Positions 23,168 to 35,945 of a DNA stretch of 64,000 nt are shown here, piece by piece. The position numbers and the translations under genes are program-made. A model generated the notes under the pieces. The model was not told where the DNA came from. It worked only from the letters and a program-made list of their open reading frames with translations, and ran no database searches. The stretch lies in contig JAPEIS010000010.1 of assembly GCA_029531795.1 (NCBI GenBank), positions 496,001 to 560,000 of the forward strand. Direction: 5' to 3'. Numbering within the stretch: the stretch's first letter is position 1; every line of letters begins with the position of its first letter. The stretch is from Sclerotinia nivalis. Taxonomy: Eukaryota > Ascomycota > Leotiomycetes > Helotiales > Sclerotiniaceae.

Positions 23168-26100
23168 TCAATGCTTTTTGTATTTCTGCAGATTGTATCA
23201 GTAAATCTCGCAACACCAAAAACGAAAACGAAAAAAAAAACTTACAGCATCAGCCCTCTCCAGATTTCTCTTATCCAAACTGTTCGTAGCCCCCATCAAT
23301 ACCTGACCCGCTCCCTTTGCAACCCCAATTGCAGGCCTTAATATCACAGTAGGAGCATGTTTTCTCACTGCTCTCAAGACCCCCTTGGCACTACCTCCTT
23401 CCATGACTTCTCCAGGAACTGCAATGATGGCATCGCGCGCCATGACTAAATCACGCTGTAACCCTGCATATCCGCCCTTGAGACCTTGGAATACGCCGAC
23501 GGGCTGATTAGCGTAAAGAGATATTTGTTTGCGTTCTTCATCTTCACTGGAGTTGCCGTGAGAAATAGAGGCATCTTGCGGACCAAGGAAATCTTCTGCG
23601 CCTTGAAGAACAGTTTGTACACCAATAGCAACCTTGGCACCAAGTTTGACAAGTTCGGTACCGGTGGTTTTGGCGAAAGCGGCAGCACCTTTGGAAATGC
23701 TTCGGACGATTCTTCCATCCTTCTTATACTCGTGCATAGGTACCACTACAAGATCCTTGAAGCCACCTCCAACATTGACAATTGAGCGTACTGGAGCTAA
23801 ACCGGCCAAGATACCAGGTAGTTGATTTCTCTGAATATCTGGCATCCAGATATCATTGAGACATTTGCCCATCTTTTCAAATCCAGATATGCCATAGATA
23901 ATAGTATGCCTGAGGGTCATATCGGCTTCATCAAGAATGAGGAAGTTCATAAACTCGGTCGTATGGCCTGAACGAAGACCTGCATAATCCACACGTTTTG
24001 GTTTGAAATCAAGTTTGACTTGTACAGAATTAACTTCGACTCGTTGCAAGAATGGTTCCTCGCTTGGTGCTCCCCGTATTATATCCGACTCCTCCTTAAA
24101 CTCGAAGAACCGCGTGATGAAATCAAGAGCATCTTGATCAACATGGAGGCGAAGCGGTAAGATAGTAACTTTCAATACAATCTCAGATGCCGCAAGATAG
24201 GAAACAGGTTTGACATTCAAGATCTCAATGTGAACCATATTTGACCCCTTTTCCCTCTCACCTGCATCTTGCATGTAAGTAGCAAATTTTCTCCAGGTTG
24301 AAGTAGGAACATGATCAAAGACCTCGAGATCATGCACACGAACATCAATAGAACTTTGGGTTTCGCCACTAAATGGTGGGAAAGCCACAAGGTCGACACA
24401 TACTCCTCTTAGTTCGAAAGTAATCTTGTGGTGTTTACTTCGGTTGAGTCGAAGCTTCTTAGGTTTGCGACCACTTCCTTGTCTGCTTGGAGTAACTGTA
24501 TAGTTTGTCGTGGCTATTGACTCCGTCTCGGTAGCATTATCATTCAGCTCTTGATTGATAGCTACAGCGAGTTCTCGGGGATCACGGTTGTTAGGAATAC
24601 CAACCCATATAGAGTTGAAAAGAAAGTCACCAATCTCCGTGTCTTCATCATCATCCATATCCTGCTCAAAAGCCGGTCGTCTCTCATTTCGTGCGCGCTT
24701 TTCGATGGCTTTTGATTCGACGTCTTGTACAGCCTTGGAAATTGCATCCCGGGTGGCTTGCCAATCAAAACCATCGAATAAATTCCAGATAATATGTACA
24801 TCTCGTACACACACCTTCAATGGACTCTTCTTGACCTTGCTTTCGTTGGACGTGTCATAGGTATTTTTAGCAGAATTCCACCTATGAGCTGACCCTTCCA
24901 GTACAGAGCCTGTCCCAAAATGATCCTCGTGGAATGACAAAGCTTCGTTCCCGATTTCTGGATCTTCCGCAGAGCTATCCAGTAAGACACCATCCCGAGT
25001 GTCTCGTGTGGTGAGGTTCAGAGATGCCAATGACTCGCCAAGATCTTCAAGAACAGCTTGTTTGTAGCCCTCTTCGGTTTCATCCTTGTAGTAATCTGAG
25101 TCGAACCCAAGATCGCTGTCATTCTCTTCCGCTACATCTCCGAGGTTGCCAAAGTCGTTGTCGAAATCGTAGTTACCCTCAGCAGTTCCAAAAGCATCAC
25201 CAGATAAAGAAGCTAATAGATCCTTAACTGGTATGACTTTTGTGCGGTACTTGCTTTCCTTGCTCGGAGGTGGTGCCGGTGGAGCTAATTTACCAAGAAC
25301 ACCAATCAATGTTTGAGTCGAGTCGGCGCATGATTCAAGAACGAAAAGATCGTCTCGTAGCTCAACATCAAGACAATTCTGTCCATCATCGTCAACGGAA
25401 AGGAGGACTGTAGCCCTCGCAGATGAAATGTAGCTGACCGATACATAACCCATTGTAGTAAGGTCTGCAACTTGATTGCTGCCACCATCGAAAGAATTTC
25501 TTTTACGGTTCGACGGCACGGTGGTCGCAAGATGTGCAATGTTATCAATGACTAGGAGCGAAGCCTTGCTCAGCTCAGCGGTAGCACTTGCATTCTGATC
25601 CTTTGGCAAAACTGCAGCCACGTGTGCTTCAGTCAATACGACAAGAATTTTCGAAGGCAAGCCGAGAGGATTTAGACCTATGATGCAGTCTGTAAGAACA
25701 ACATCAATTGTCATAGGCTTTGCCGCGCTGTTGCTAGATGCAGAGGTCTTCTCAACGCTCTTTCCCTTGCCCTTTGAAGTTCGAGGTTGTGCCAAATCCC
25801 TCAAAGTAGCGACCGAAGCCGTAATACTAGCTGACATGTCATTCTCGGTTGCATTGTCAGCTAACCCGAGCAGTACCATTAGCGTTGGTACCCGGTATTC
25901 GACCCTCAGATTCCATAGCTTGATCCTCACGATGGGCTCCATCTCGTCGCCAATTAGTCGAGCCATTATAGTTGGTGTTCGTAACGATGGCTCCGTGAAC
26001 ACTTGATCTGTGCCCGCACCAATCAGCTCTTCAGAATAGTTTCGATAAGCAGAAACCGTGGCGACACTAAAAGCTACTAGCGATGGTATAGGAATCTGTG

Positions 26101-29100
26101 CCACTTCCAAATCGGTAGCTTCGAGCTGAAGACTGCCCACAGTGTTGTTTACATCGACATTAACCCCAAGTTTCTTGACCGATACCAACGACAACAGGCC
26201 CGGCCGATCGTCATCAGGTAGATACTTGGTGACGGTCGATAATCTTGCGACTTCTTCGCCCAAGTCTGGAAGATAGCTTAACTCGTGCAGGCTACCCATT
26301 TTGACTTGAAGATCATCCATGGTGAGTCGTAGGACAGATCCTTGTTGTCGTTGACGAAGAAGCGTATCAAGGAGAATGTCGTCATCTTGATCGTACTTTG
26401 ATTTTGACGGCGCGATCAAAGCTAATAAGCGATCTATATCATTGTCCTTGGGTGCATTCAAAAGCTCAACCCGTGTTGAAGAAACATCAACCAGAATGGC
26501 AGGGTCTTCATTTGAATGCTTGAGATGTGGCCCGGACAACCTAATCTTATTGATCGCGACTCCTATTCCTTCCTCGCGACTGACTAATTTAACAGCAGAA
26601 GTCTCAACACCAACACTGCATTCAGTGCCCACCAAGTCAAGAATAAATCCGCCAATTCTCACATCTGCTTTATTCTGCGCGGCCACTGTCTTGTCATCAG
26701 GTTCTATGGGCGTATTGAATCTTACACCTCTCGACTTCGGCTTAAGTGCGGGGTTAGAAGTGACGGTTGCATTTGACGCCATAGAGCTACCGAGATTGAG
26801 AACGCTACTCAATCCTCCGAACCAGCTAAACGTTTCATCTAGTCGTTGTAGGTCTACCGCCACGTGTAGGGGCAATGTCTGTACCTCAAATCGAGTGCCG
26901 TCATAGCTTTGGTACATATCGACAGACACATCGATGCCAGCAGAAGCAGCAAGGTCACGAACAGAAGCTCTCATTTGCAGGCCAGCGTTAAAAGAAATGA
27001 TATTTTCTTGGGCATAGCCAAATAGGAATTTCTGTAGTGTTATGCTAGTCTTAGTCGTAGAACCTGAGGGCTTTCGGGATACATTAAGCCCCTTCAATGT
27101 GGCCCTGAGAAGAACATCCGAATCTAATGTCTTTGCTTGTGATTCTGCAGTCCGTGAGCCTGAAGTTCCCTGAAGTTGTTCTAGAAACCTAAGTGAAATC
27201 TCTTTGGCACTGATCTTGAGATGTGGTTCGGTAGAGCTAGATGTAGGTTTGCTTGACGCAACGGCTTGTGGCTCTTGTTTCATAGATTCTTGAATCTGGC
27301 AAACAAGCTTATAAATTAGTCTGCCTACAGATACGTCAAATCGAGCTAGTAAGTTCCCCACATCAACTTCAATCGATTTGTCCTCTTCAACCTTCTTCGC
27401 TGGTTGTGCTGGAATCCGAGGTGCTGGTCTGGGTGATGGCCGCGAAGGCTGTTCTCTAGGTAGATGCGTGGAAAACGCCCCAGGCAGGTCCATTGTTTTT
27501 GAGCGCGATGAGTCACTGTGGCCATCGAAAGTACTGCCGAACAATGCAGATTCCGCAACAGCATCTACCGCATCAGAAGAAGGGTTGTTCATCGCTGGTA
27601 TATAGATAGCAACCTGGTCGAGACTGAAAATCTGCTTCGTCATTCGGCTATAGTCATCAGCAGAAGCAGTCGATTCCACAGAAATATCACTTGAGTCTTG
27701 GTGCAATGGCGGAGATTGACGCGGTGTTTCCGGATGCATAGAACCAATGCTCCTAGTTGACTTATGTAGTGATCTCGATGGAAGAGTTGTAGATCGCTCA
27801 AGTGGTGTTCCGTCGGAAGCTCCATCTAGAGGAACAGCATGACGAGCATTCTCAAGATTATCGAGCTTTTCCCTTCCCGCATCAGGGCCTCTTGGAGTAG
27901 CCGGAGGAGATTTTGCGTCTTCGCTATCTGTGCCCGAATCTGCCCAGCCACCAGGAATTGGAGCAGCGGAAGTATATGAGACGGCACTCATATACATGCT
28001 CTCCGCGTCTTCGTGGCTAAACAACTGAGACTGCGCAAGGTCATCTCCCACCTCCTCGTTGAAAGTTGAGCTTACTGAGCTATCAGTCTCACCCATGGCA
28101 TCAACTTCCAACGGAGACTCCGGTTGTTGAACGGGATAGCTCCGATCAAGTGGTGCGGTAGTGGATGGGAGTGTCGGTTGTGAGTGAGACACTCGTTCCA
28201 GAGAGAATCTGGTATGGGGCCTAGGTGGTAGCATGGTAGACTGCAACATGTTATGGGCTCTATTGATGCTAGGGAATTGATTGAATCCTAGAGTCTGACT
28301 AGAGGATGGGGAAATGTGAGTTGAGGCTCTAGGCGTTGACGTGCGCGAGTTTTCGCTAGGTGCACTATGCCTCTCCTGTTCGTACTGGGATGATGAGGAT
28401 CTCATATCGTCTCCCTCGTGATCATCCAAAAGTTGAGACTCGGTAATTTGGTCAAGATATGCAGAATTATGAAGAATGCTATCTCCCATCTCACTACTAT
28501 CGATATCCTCGTGCATACTACTGGAACGATTGGAATGCTCATATTCCGATGCGTCATCGAATCGTCCATGATCACTAGCAACAATCGAATCTTTTAACGA
28601 CGGTGAGGTTTTCAGGGGCCGTAGAGGTGGTGACGGACGTCGTATTTCCGGTAATGAGGTCTCGGAAGCTCGTAGTGATGAAGCAGGGGATGACGGGGGG
28701 CTAGGCGAAGCTGCTCCATCAAATGCACGCACACTTCCTACAGACATGGCTTGTGTCTCTTCTGATGATCGTCTCTTTTCGGTGACCCGCCTAGACTCGG
28801 ATATATCTGAGTGTGGGACTACTGGCGACAAAACTGAGGATGATCGGGACAGGGTTTGGAATAGATTAGCCTCCGTAATCAATGCTCCTCGAATATTGCT
28901 TAGACAAATGAGTCTCTTTCCCTCTTTGAACAACGACGTAATATCCTTTCCGCCTCTTGTTTGGGCAGACTCAATATCGTGTGTGACGCCCTCGATATCT
29001 ACATCATCAATCTTTAATTGTACTGTAACAGGGTCCGTGGTACGATTTGGCGTTGGTCCTTCCGCAGGAATATCAACATCCACATTGAAGGTGATCCCAT

Positions 29101-29803
29101 GTACCCGTACCTGTAACCTATCTACAATCCCCTGCAAGAATCTAGCCATGAATGCCGGTAAAGAGAGAGCTGTTCCGGTCCCAACAGGTACTTCCAAATC
29201 TCCATCCTCACTAGATGTAACAGACTCTGATATATCCTGCGTCTCCCCAAGGATTGCGGCCTCCAACTCTGCCTTCTCTTCTCTCGGCTCTGTCTGTAGA
29301 AATGATGCCGCGAGATCCTCCACCGTTGGAAGCGCAGGATCTGTGCCTGGGTTCCTGGATATCGACTTCTTCCGTAACCGATCATGATTCGTCCTCGAAC
29401 TGTATGCGCCCTTCTCCTCCTTTACCCTCAAGTGCACATCCACCCCATCAACCTCTACCAATATCGGGCTACTATATATATCCACCGGTATCGTAAGTCG
29501 CAGCAGTAGTACTTTAGCCTTACTCAATGCAATAGTAGAAGGGAGTTGCAGTAACGTCTCGAGTTTCTAAATATCGCACATTAACATCATATCCCATCAT
29601 CATCCTCCAAATGACGACATAACTACCTTTAACCTTAGCCCAACATCCTTAAATTCAAATGTGCTATTCTTTCCCCACGCAATATCCAAGTTCTCCAAAT
29701 CCAACGCATCAGTGTCAAGAATCTCTAATCTCGAGAGCGCATATTGGAGTAGCCGTTTAGGCATCGAGGATGCTTGAAAGTAACTTTGAAAATAAGACGC
29801 CAT
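23168..29803 (-). CDS. atg2: Autophagy-related protein 2 (lipid transfer protein)
   Basis: Exons 29803-29627, 29566-23246 and 23185-23168 (18 nt) give 2171 aa. The N-terminal chorein-type segment has [17 protein letters not shown], then [21 protein letters not shown] in the order seen in Atg2. The middle holds a long Ser/Pro-rich insert (about 250-700). Typical Atg2 blocks follow, such as [24 protein letters not shown] and [18 protein letters not shown]. The conserved C-terminal region runs from [15 protein letters not shown] to [26 protein letters not shown]. Atg2 bridges the ER and the growing phagophore and moves phospholipids with Atg9 and Atg18. The tiny last exon supplies KYKKH and the stop; without it the frame would read into the intron. 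Length matches filamentous ascomycete Atg2. Confidence 0.93.
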
Positions 29804-30783
29804 CTTTGCTTGCGACTTTGTTATGTAAAGGATTATTAAAAGTTGTTAAAAGAAACAAAGCCTCCAAGCAAGAATGTCTTAAAGAATGCCAGTAAGAAAG
29901 TAAGTAAGAAGTTCCGGTGTATTTGGTGGAAGATTCTGTCTTAAGAGGGACGGCGGCTCCTGATATCGACCTCGTGCACTAATAATGCCTGGTGCAAGAT
30001 GAGCATCATACTTGACGTACCATGGACTTTATAGTTGTTATGGCTCGAATAAATCAACACTGATTAGTGAATGTACTGGTTGGTACTCACTCGCCACTGG
30101 TGACTTGTAAATCTCCTACAGTGCCATTTGAATGAATCAAATGGTTTGTTAGGTTGTAGGTGAGAAGGATCGATGGTTTAGGTAGAAGATTAGATTGTCT
30201 GGGTTACCATTTGTTTTCGGGGTAAATCCTTATCGATAAGAAACCAACTAAATTTCCTGTTGTTGGGTATGGCTTTCTGACGTGGATATGATGGACGCGG
30301 TACATATGATGTCTAAATGATTAGATTCGTATATATTGTAGTACTATACCATATATCTTTGTTGGATTTCTACTTCTCTTCTTCAGATTGTTATCAAACA
30401 GATCGTAAATCACAATATACAGGATTACTTCAGGGGGCTCCTGCGAGTCAGTGCTGAATGCATGACCGTTATATAGGCGGTCAAAGTCCGTATGATGATA
30501 TCTTTAAGACAATTTGTACGAAGGAACCTTGAGTACAATCATGATTTTCGTGCCATATCATGTTCATAACGTCAGACGAGATATCTATTACACAAAAGTA
30601 GCTATGAAGTAGAGTTATTCTTATCTATTTTCTGATATGCTTTTAATGTTGAATTCCCACTTTCAATCAGGGCATCTTATAGTTCCCCAATCATAACCTA
30701 AATCGCCGTGTTGAATGCATGTAGTTCCCCTAACACAAATCCCTTCAACTCCAGATGTGTCCATCATTTCGGACTTACTAGAT
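29804..30783. other. Intergenic region between ATG2 and the adenosine deaminase
   Basis: ATG2 promoter side and 3' flank of the deaminase gene, both on the minus strand. No open frame with coding character seen. Confidence 0.6.
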
Positions 30784-32645
30784 TTAATCCTGAGCAGCCA
30801 AAGGACCATCTCCATCTTCTCTAATTTTCTTCACACTATCTTCATCATCCCCAAACTCCGTCACTATCCACAAGCAAAATTGTTCCCACTCCACACTCCA
30901 TTCTTGCAATCTCTTCGCTCTCACACCATTTCCCATTGAAGCATCTTTAACATCCTCCAACCATTTTGCATTGTTTTGATCCTCGAATGCAGCCCACCTT
31001 ACACTATTCTCGGCCAACGAACCCAAACCAGCAAGCCCAAGGTTATCCCAACCTTGCAGAGCTTGCCAGAAGTCATGCGTCATACCATTAACATCCTGGC
31101 CGAGAATCGACGGGTCGTCATTACAGAGAGAGCAAGAAACTCCTCGAGCGAGAAGTGCTGGAAGAGGATGTGACATGATAGAAGCGCAAAGACGTAGAAC
31201 TTCGTTTGAGATTGGACAACTCTCTACGAGAATCTTCTTTTCCTTAACCAAGTCAATTAATAGAGGATGCTTGTATAAGGAAAACCCATGACCGATTCGA
31301 CGAGTTCCGAGTAGGACGGCATCGAAGAGATTCTCATCTGTATCGCTACCATCACCAAGACATTCTCCAGCGTGGAAGAAAAATGGAATCTCCACTCCTT
31401 CTTGGGCACATTGTTTTTTGAACCAGAAAAGTTCGGGAAGTAGATCTTTCAGTGGTCTTCCTGCATCTTCTTGGCCGACAAGATCGTACCCAGATACGAG
31501 CTCCGGGTAAGTCATCTTGATGGTTAAGCAAGCATCCATATCCTCCACAATTTTTCTTGTATCCAAAACTCGAAGGCCAGTCCAAATCATCCTCGCGCCC
31601 CAGAAACCTTTGCCCTCTTCTGATGCCTTAAACTTTTCAATCTCCTCTCCGAAAACTCTGAACATATTGCTGTACGTATCATCTGCTTTCTCCTGTCCTT
31701 CACTATAGTAAAAGAAAGTGAAAGCCAGTCGTAAATCCACCCATTTGACGCCATCAGCAATTAAAGATTGCATCATTCTCTTCATGAAAGCCCTAAATAT
31801 AGGCTCATAAAAGATGACCGTGTTGAGAATCGTGAAAACCGAATTAAATTTTCTCCATACTGCATCAACACCGTGATGATATTCAATAGACTCAGTATCA
31901 GTAATAGTGCACCGACTCCTCAGCCAACGCAGAAACCCGTCTCGCCCACAATCAGGAAAAGCCTCCGCAGCATCCTTCAAAGGCACGAAACTGAACGGTT
32001 TGTACTCCTTCTTCCAAATCTCCGCACCCTCCCCATCCCCCTGCTTTCTCCATCTAAACTTAACCGGACCCGCCTCCCTACTCTCAGGCGAATCCAAAGC
32101 TCTATCACAAAAAATGCACATACCCTCCGTCTTCAACAACTCCTCAAACAAGAAATCGTAATCAACCATCGCATCCATATGCGCATGCAAAAGAGCACCC
32201 TTGGGCATCTTCTTCACAATCTGCCATAATTTCGTCTTTTCCATTCTTTCCTTCGCCAGACTGAACATCATACCTGGATATATATTCTTCCCCGTTTCTT
32301 GCGCAACATGGTTTTCGAATTCCGAGGTCCAGATCGACGCTTGTTCTTCGAGACGGATACGAGAGACGATATTGCAGGCTTCTCGAGCGAGAGGTGAAAG
32401 GGTGGATTTGAATGCATAGTCTGTTGTAAAGAGTGTGTAAGTATGCAAGTCCAAACAAAAGTAGCTAGTTTATTGGAATGTTACGAACCACTGCGCTGTT
32501 GCTTTTCTTGGTCTATAAGTGCTTCTCTTCCACCAAGATACTTGTTAATGACCGGTTCATCCTTAGCAGGAAGACCAGCAGCTATTTCGGCATATTCATC
32601 ATCTGGTATTTGCGAGGGCCACGGGAGATCCTTGACTCTTGACAT
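30784..32645 (-). CDS. ADGF/CECR1-type adenosine deaminase
   Basis: Exons 32645-32489 and 32420-30784 (68-base intron, GTTCGT donor, CAACAG acceptor) give 597 aa. Metal and catalytic motifs of the deaminase superfamily are present in order: HAH (His131, His133), FHAGE (His402), RIGHGF (His430), VESCPISN and NDDP (Asp487, Asp488). An ADGF-type N-terminal segment precedes the barrel and shares KMPKGALLHAHMDAM with that family. The enzyme should convert adenosine, or a related purine nucleoside, to inosine. Animal ADGF members are secreted, but here the N-terminus MSRVKDLPWPSQIPDDEY is charged with no signal peptide, so an intracellular location is likely. The start is the first Met of exon 1. 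Confidence 0.9.
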
Positions 32646-33461
32646 GGTTTTGGACAATCAGAATTGGGTTGGCAAACTGCGAAACTGAAAACTAGACTGA
32701 AGAAGCGGAATAGCTAAGCTTGCAAAGTACGGTAACTGAGCTATATGAGAATTCGAAAAGCTCAAATAGTGAAACTATTCCAGTTATCTTCTCTCTTCAC
32801 CGACAATTCTTTCAGCCCCCAAACCTATATAAAATCAATTCAGATAATCTATTTCTTTAATCAGAATGAATCAGCGGCGAAAAAGTTACAGAATAGGTAG
32901 GTAGTCTTACCTAGTAGTTGTTGCACAAAGCAGGAATGGGGGATCGCGGGGTCATTCCGATAAGAGCGATAAGCATTTGGTTGAGCTTATAAAATTACCC
33001 CTGAGCGGCAGCGAATTATTTTGTTCTACATCGATGATGTTACATACTGATGTGACTTTGAAAGATATATAGTTTAAAATAGTCCGGACTGTAGTCTAGA
33101 TGCATATGCTTTTGATGTTATCAATGTTCTGAGTAGGTTCAAGCTTTCAAATATATTTATATTATTCCCAATGCATTAGGCGAATACAATACATTAATTC
33201 AATAAGATTAAAAGTATCAAATGAAACTAGAACTAATAGAACTAACTCAAGAACTTGTCTCCATTGACTACCTAGTACATCACGGACGTCTTATGTTCGT
33301 ATTCACTCATCAAAAATGGAATATTCCGAAAACCCAAAAACAAATATGATTATATTGTGCCCCTAGCTGCAAAGCTCTAAAAATGCCGACCTTAAATAAT
33401 CCCCAAAGGCGCACCGTTCTCCCGGCATACCTGTCTCCATACCATATATCTGTACAATCAT
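32646..33461. other. Intergenic region between the deaminase and the acyl-CoA dehydrogenase
   Basis: AT-rich noncoding DNA with the deaminase promoter and the 3' flank of the next minus-strand gene. No gene seen. Confidence 0.6.
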
Positions 33462-35231
33462 CTATAACATACTCTTTGGCATATTTTTGAGCGCCTGTCT
33501 CACTCCTAGATCACCCAGAACCTCCTCGGCTCCACCCAAAATAGCATCAAATTTGTACCTATTACGTGTCAGTAAGATCTTTACTTCTAAGTTCCTCAAA
33601 GCATATGTATAATACTCACGTCCTATGGAACATCTCAATAGTCCTCCCCATGCCACTCTGTGTAAGTGCACGACCACCGAAAATCTGCACAGCTTCATCC
33701 GCACATTCATGAGCTGAACGAGTAGCGAACATCTTAAGGAGACCGATTGGACCAGCTAGATGCGTTGCTTGTTGTTTGTATGGCATCAGCGTCATTTGAT
33801 ATGTGATATTTTCTAACCATGCTTGGTTTGCTTCGCAGTGAGATATCATCTTAGCCAGTCTAGAAGCGTCAGTTGAGAGCTTTATCTAGATATGAACAGT
33901 CAAACTTACTTTTGACGGATGACTGGTTGATCAGTCAACTTCTTACCAAATACCAATCGTTGGTTACTCCATTTAATACACTCCTCGGTTACTAAGCGCA
34001 TCATACGAGTGACCCCACCAGACATCATCCATCTTTCGTGGTTGAAGTTACTCAGAATAACATGTATACCCTTATTTTCCACACCCAAAAGATTCTCGAC
34101 TGGAACCTTTACGTTATCGAAAGTGATAAAGGCTGTTCCAGCTGTAGGAGAATAGGATGTTTTGATAGGTGTTGTCTCAACACCCTCGCCTCTTTCGATC
34201 AAAATAACAGAGAGCCCCTTATCTAGAGAGCGTATTAGTATGGAATTCAGTACAGAAGATAAAAGGTAACGGTACCTGTCTTGACACCAGTAACAAAGTA
34301 ATCGCAAAATACTCCGTTAGTAATCCATTTCTTGGTACCATTTACGATATAGTGTTTTCCATCCTTAGTCTTTTCCGCAGTTGTTCGAATTCCTGCAACA
34401 TCAGATCCAGCAAATGCTTCTGTGATAGCCAAGCAGATCTTCTTCTTTCCACTGAACACCTCCGCGGCGATTTTGTTCTTCCATGCCTCATCATTGGCAA
34501 ATTGAAGAACTGCTGTCAAGGAGATAGTCATACCAGCCTAACATCAAGCGTCAGTCATACATTGAGGCAACTAATCGTCGCGAGAACATAGAATGATAAC
34601 TAACCATATTACCATCCGCAAAGCCCCTCGCATTAGCGCGAACCATCTCCTGACAAACAATCATGTCATGAAAATAATCGAACTCTTCCCCCTTCACAAC
34701 ACCATCCATAAGCTCAACACCATGTAAATGTTTTCCCGGGCCCAATCTCATATGTAAGATCCCCACCTTCGACATCCGATCAATCAAATGTTGAGGGATA
34801 TGTGCACCTGTCTTTTCACACTCCTGCGCAACGGGCGTAACATATTTATCGGTAAAAATTCTCATTGCCTTCTGTAACCTCCTATGACTTTCCTTATAGT
34901 AAGGACTCTTGAATTGTGGAGTTAGCCATGTAGGTTCTCCATATGGCACAACACTTAGATCCCCAATATTCTGTTCAATAACTTGCGATTTCTCCCCTTC
35001 AATCGTGCCGATACACAGATTCGAGTATTTTTGTAGGACTTCTTGTCGATGTAAATTATAAAATGCTTCAGTCGCGTCTGTGCCGGCAACTTGCTTTAAG
35101 ACCGACTCTCCACCTGGATGGGCATCGATGAATTCGGTGACATCGTAGACCTTGCTGTCGATTATGAACCAGAGTGATTCCTCAGTGTTGTTTTTGGAGA
35201 CTTCGTCTCGTGTGAGGGTGTGATGTGGCAT
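33462..35231 (-). CDS. Cytochrome b5-acyl-CoA dehydrogenase fusion protein
   Basis: Five exons, 35231-34605, 34537-34276, 34222-33910, 33859-33620 and 33558-33462, give 512 aa with consistent phases. Residues 5-80 form a cytochrome b5 domain, with heme ligands His38 in the HPGG motif and His61 in FYNLHRQ. From about 110 an acyl-CoA dehydrogenase fold follows: the FAD-binding segment ITEAFAGSDVAGIRT, the KKWITNG motif, and C-terminal helices with FGKKLTDQPVIRQKLAKM and QIFGGRALTQSGMGRTIE. Such enzymes introduce an alpha-beta double bond into acyl-CoA thioesters; a fused b5 domain suggests electron transfer through heme rather than only ETF. That is inference. The usual catalytic Glu of the medium-chain type appears replaced (ILGG in place of IYEG). 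Glu359 in NHERW lies where isovaleryl- and long-chain enzymes carry theirs. Confidence 0.9.
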
Positions 35232-35945
35232 TGTGATATGTTGAAGAAAAGTAGAATTGATGATAGGTACGCGATTTGAAATAAAGACAAAATAGAAGAA
35301 TCAAAAGGCAAAAGAAGCAAGAGGAAAGAGGAAAGAGGAAAGAGGAAAGAGATATTGAATGAGTATATCCTGGGGAACCGTTGAAACCGCGTCGTGATTA
35401 CTACCAAGGTATGTACCGAAGCTGGGGTAAAACACCGAGGCTCAAGCAGCCAATCGGGGCTTTTCGAATTACAACCAAGCAGGGTTCGATTATACTCTGT
35501 AGTTCGGCAAATTAAAGTTCTTACGTAGGTAGCTAAGGTACCTAGTAATATTTCATTTGAATGAATCCCAACATCTTACGAAGTCACAACTTCGACGCCG
35601 CCATGATATCTATAAGCTAGCAGTATTAACTCACGAGTGGAAAGTATTCGCATGATGCGTACCATCAAACTCAACTCTGGTCTTAAGTCATTATAGAAGC
35701 TCACCGAGACTTTTCCACACCTCACCGGGGACTGATTGACAATGCGATGTTCAAATTACACTCACTGGTGCTCACTTGTGATATTACACAGTCGATCTCG
35801 ACCAATTCTATCTATTTAATTGAAATTGACTGTGCCTCAAGTATAAATACAACCTACAGATGAAGGATAGAGCTAGCGCTTTATCTTCTTTTTCTCTATA
35901 CAATCCACACCTAGTTCTTATTTATGCTTCATAAGATTCCATTCC
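35232..35945. other. Intergenic region upstream of the acyl-CoA dehydrogenase
   Basis: Promoter side of the acyl-CoA dehydrogenase, with a purine tract of GGAAAGA repeats at about 35325-35350, and the 3' flank of the carboxylesterase. No gene seen. Confidence 0.6.

Noticed and set aside
28746..29387. 213-aa plus-strand frame
   Set aside because: Antisense shadow of ATG2; Ser/Ser-Thr-rich content mirrors the sense codons.
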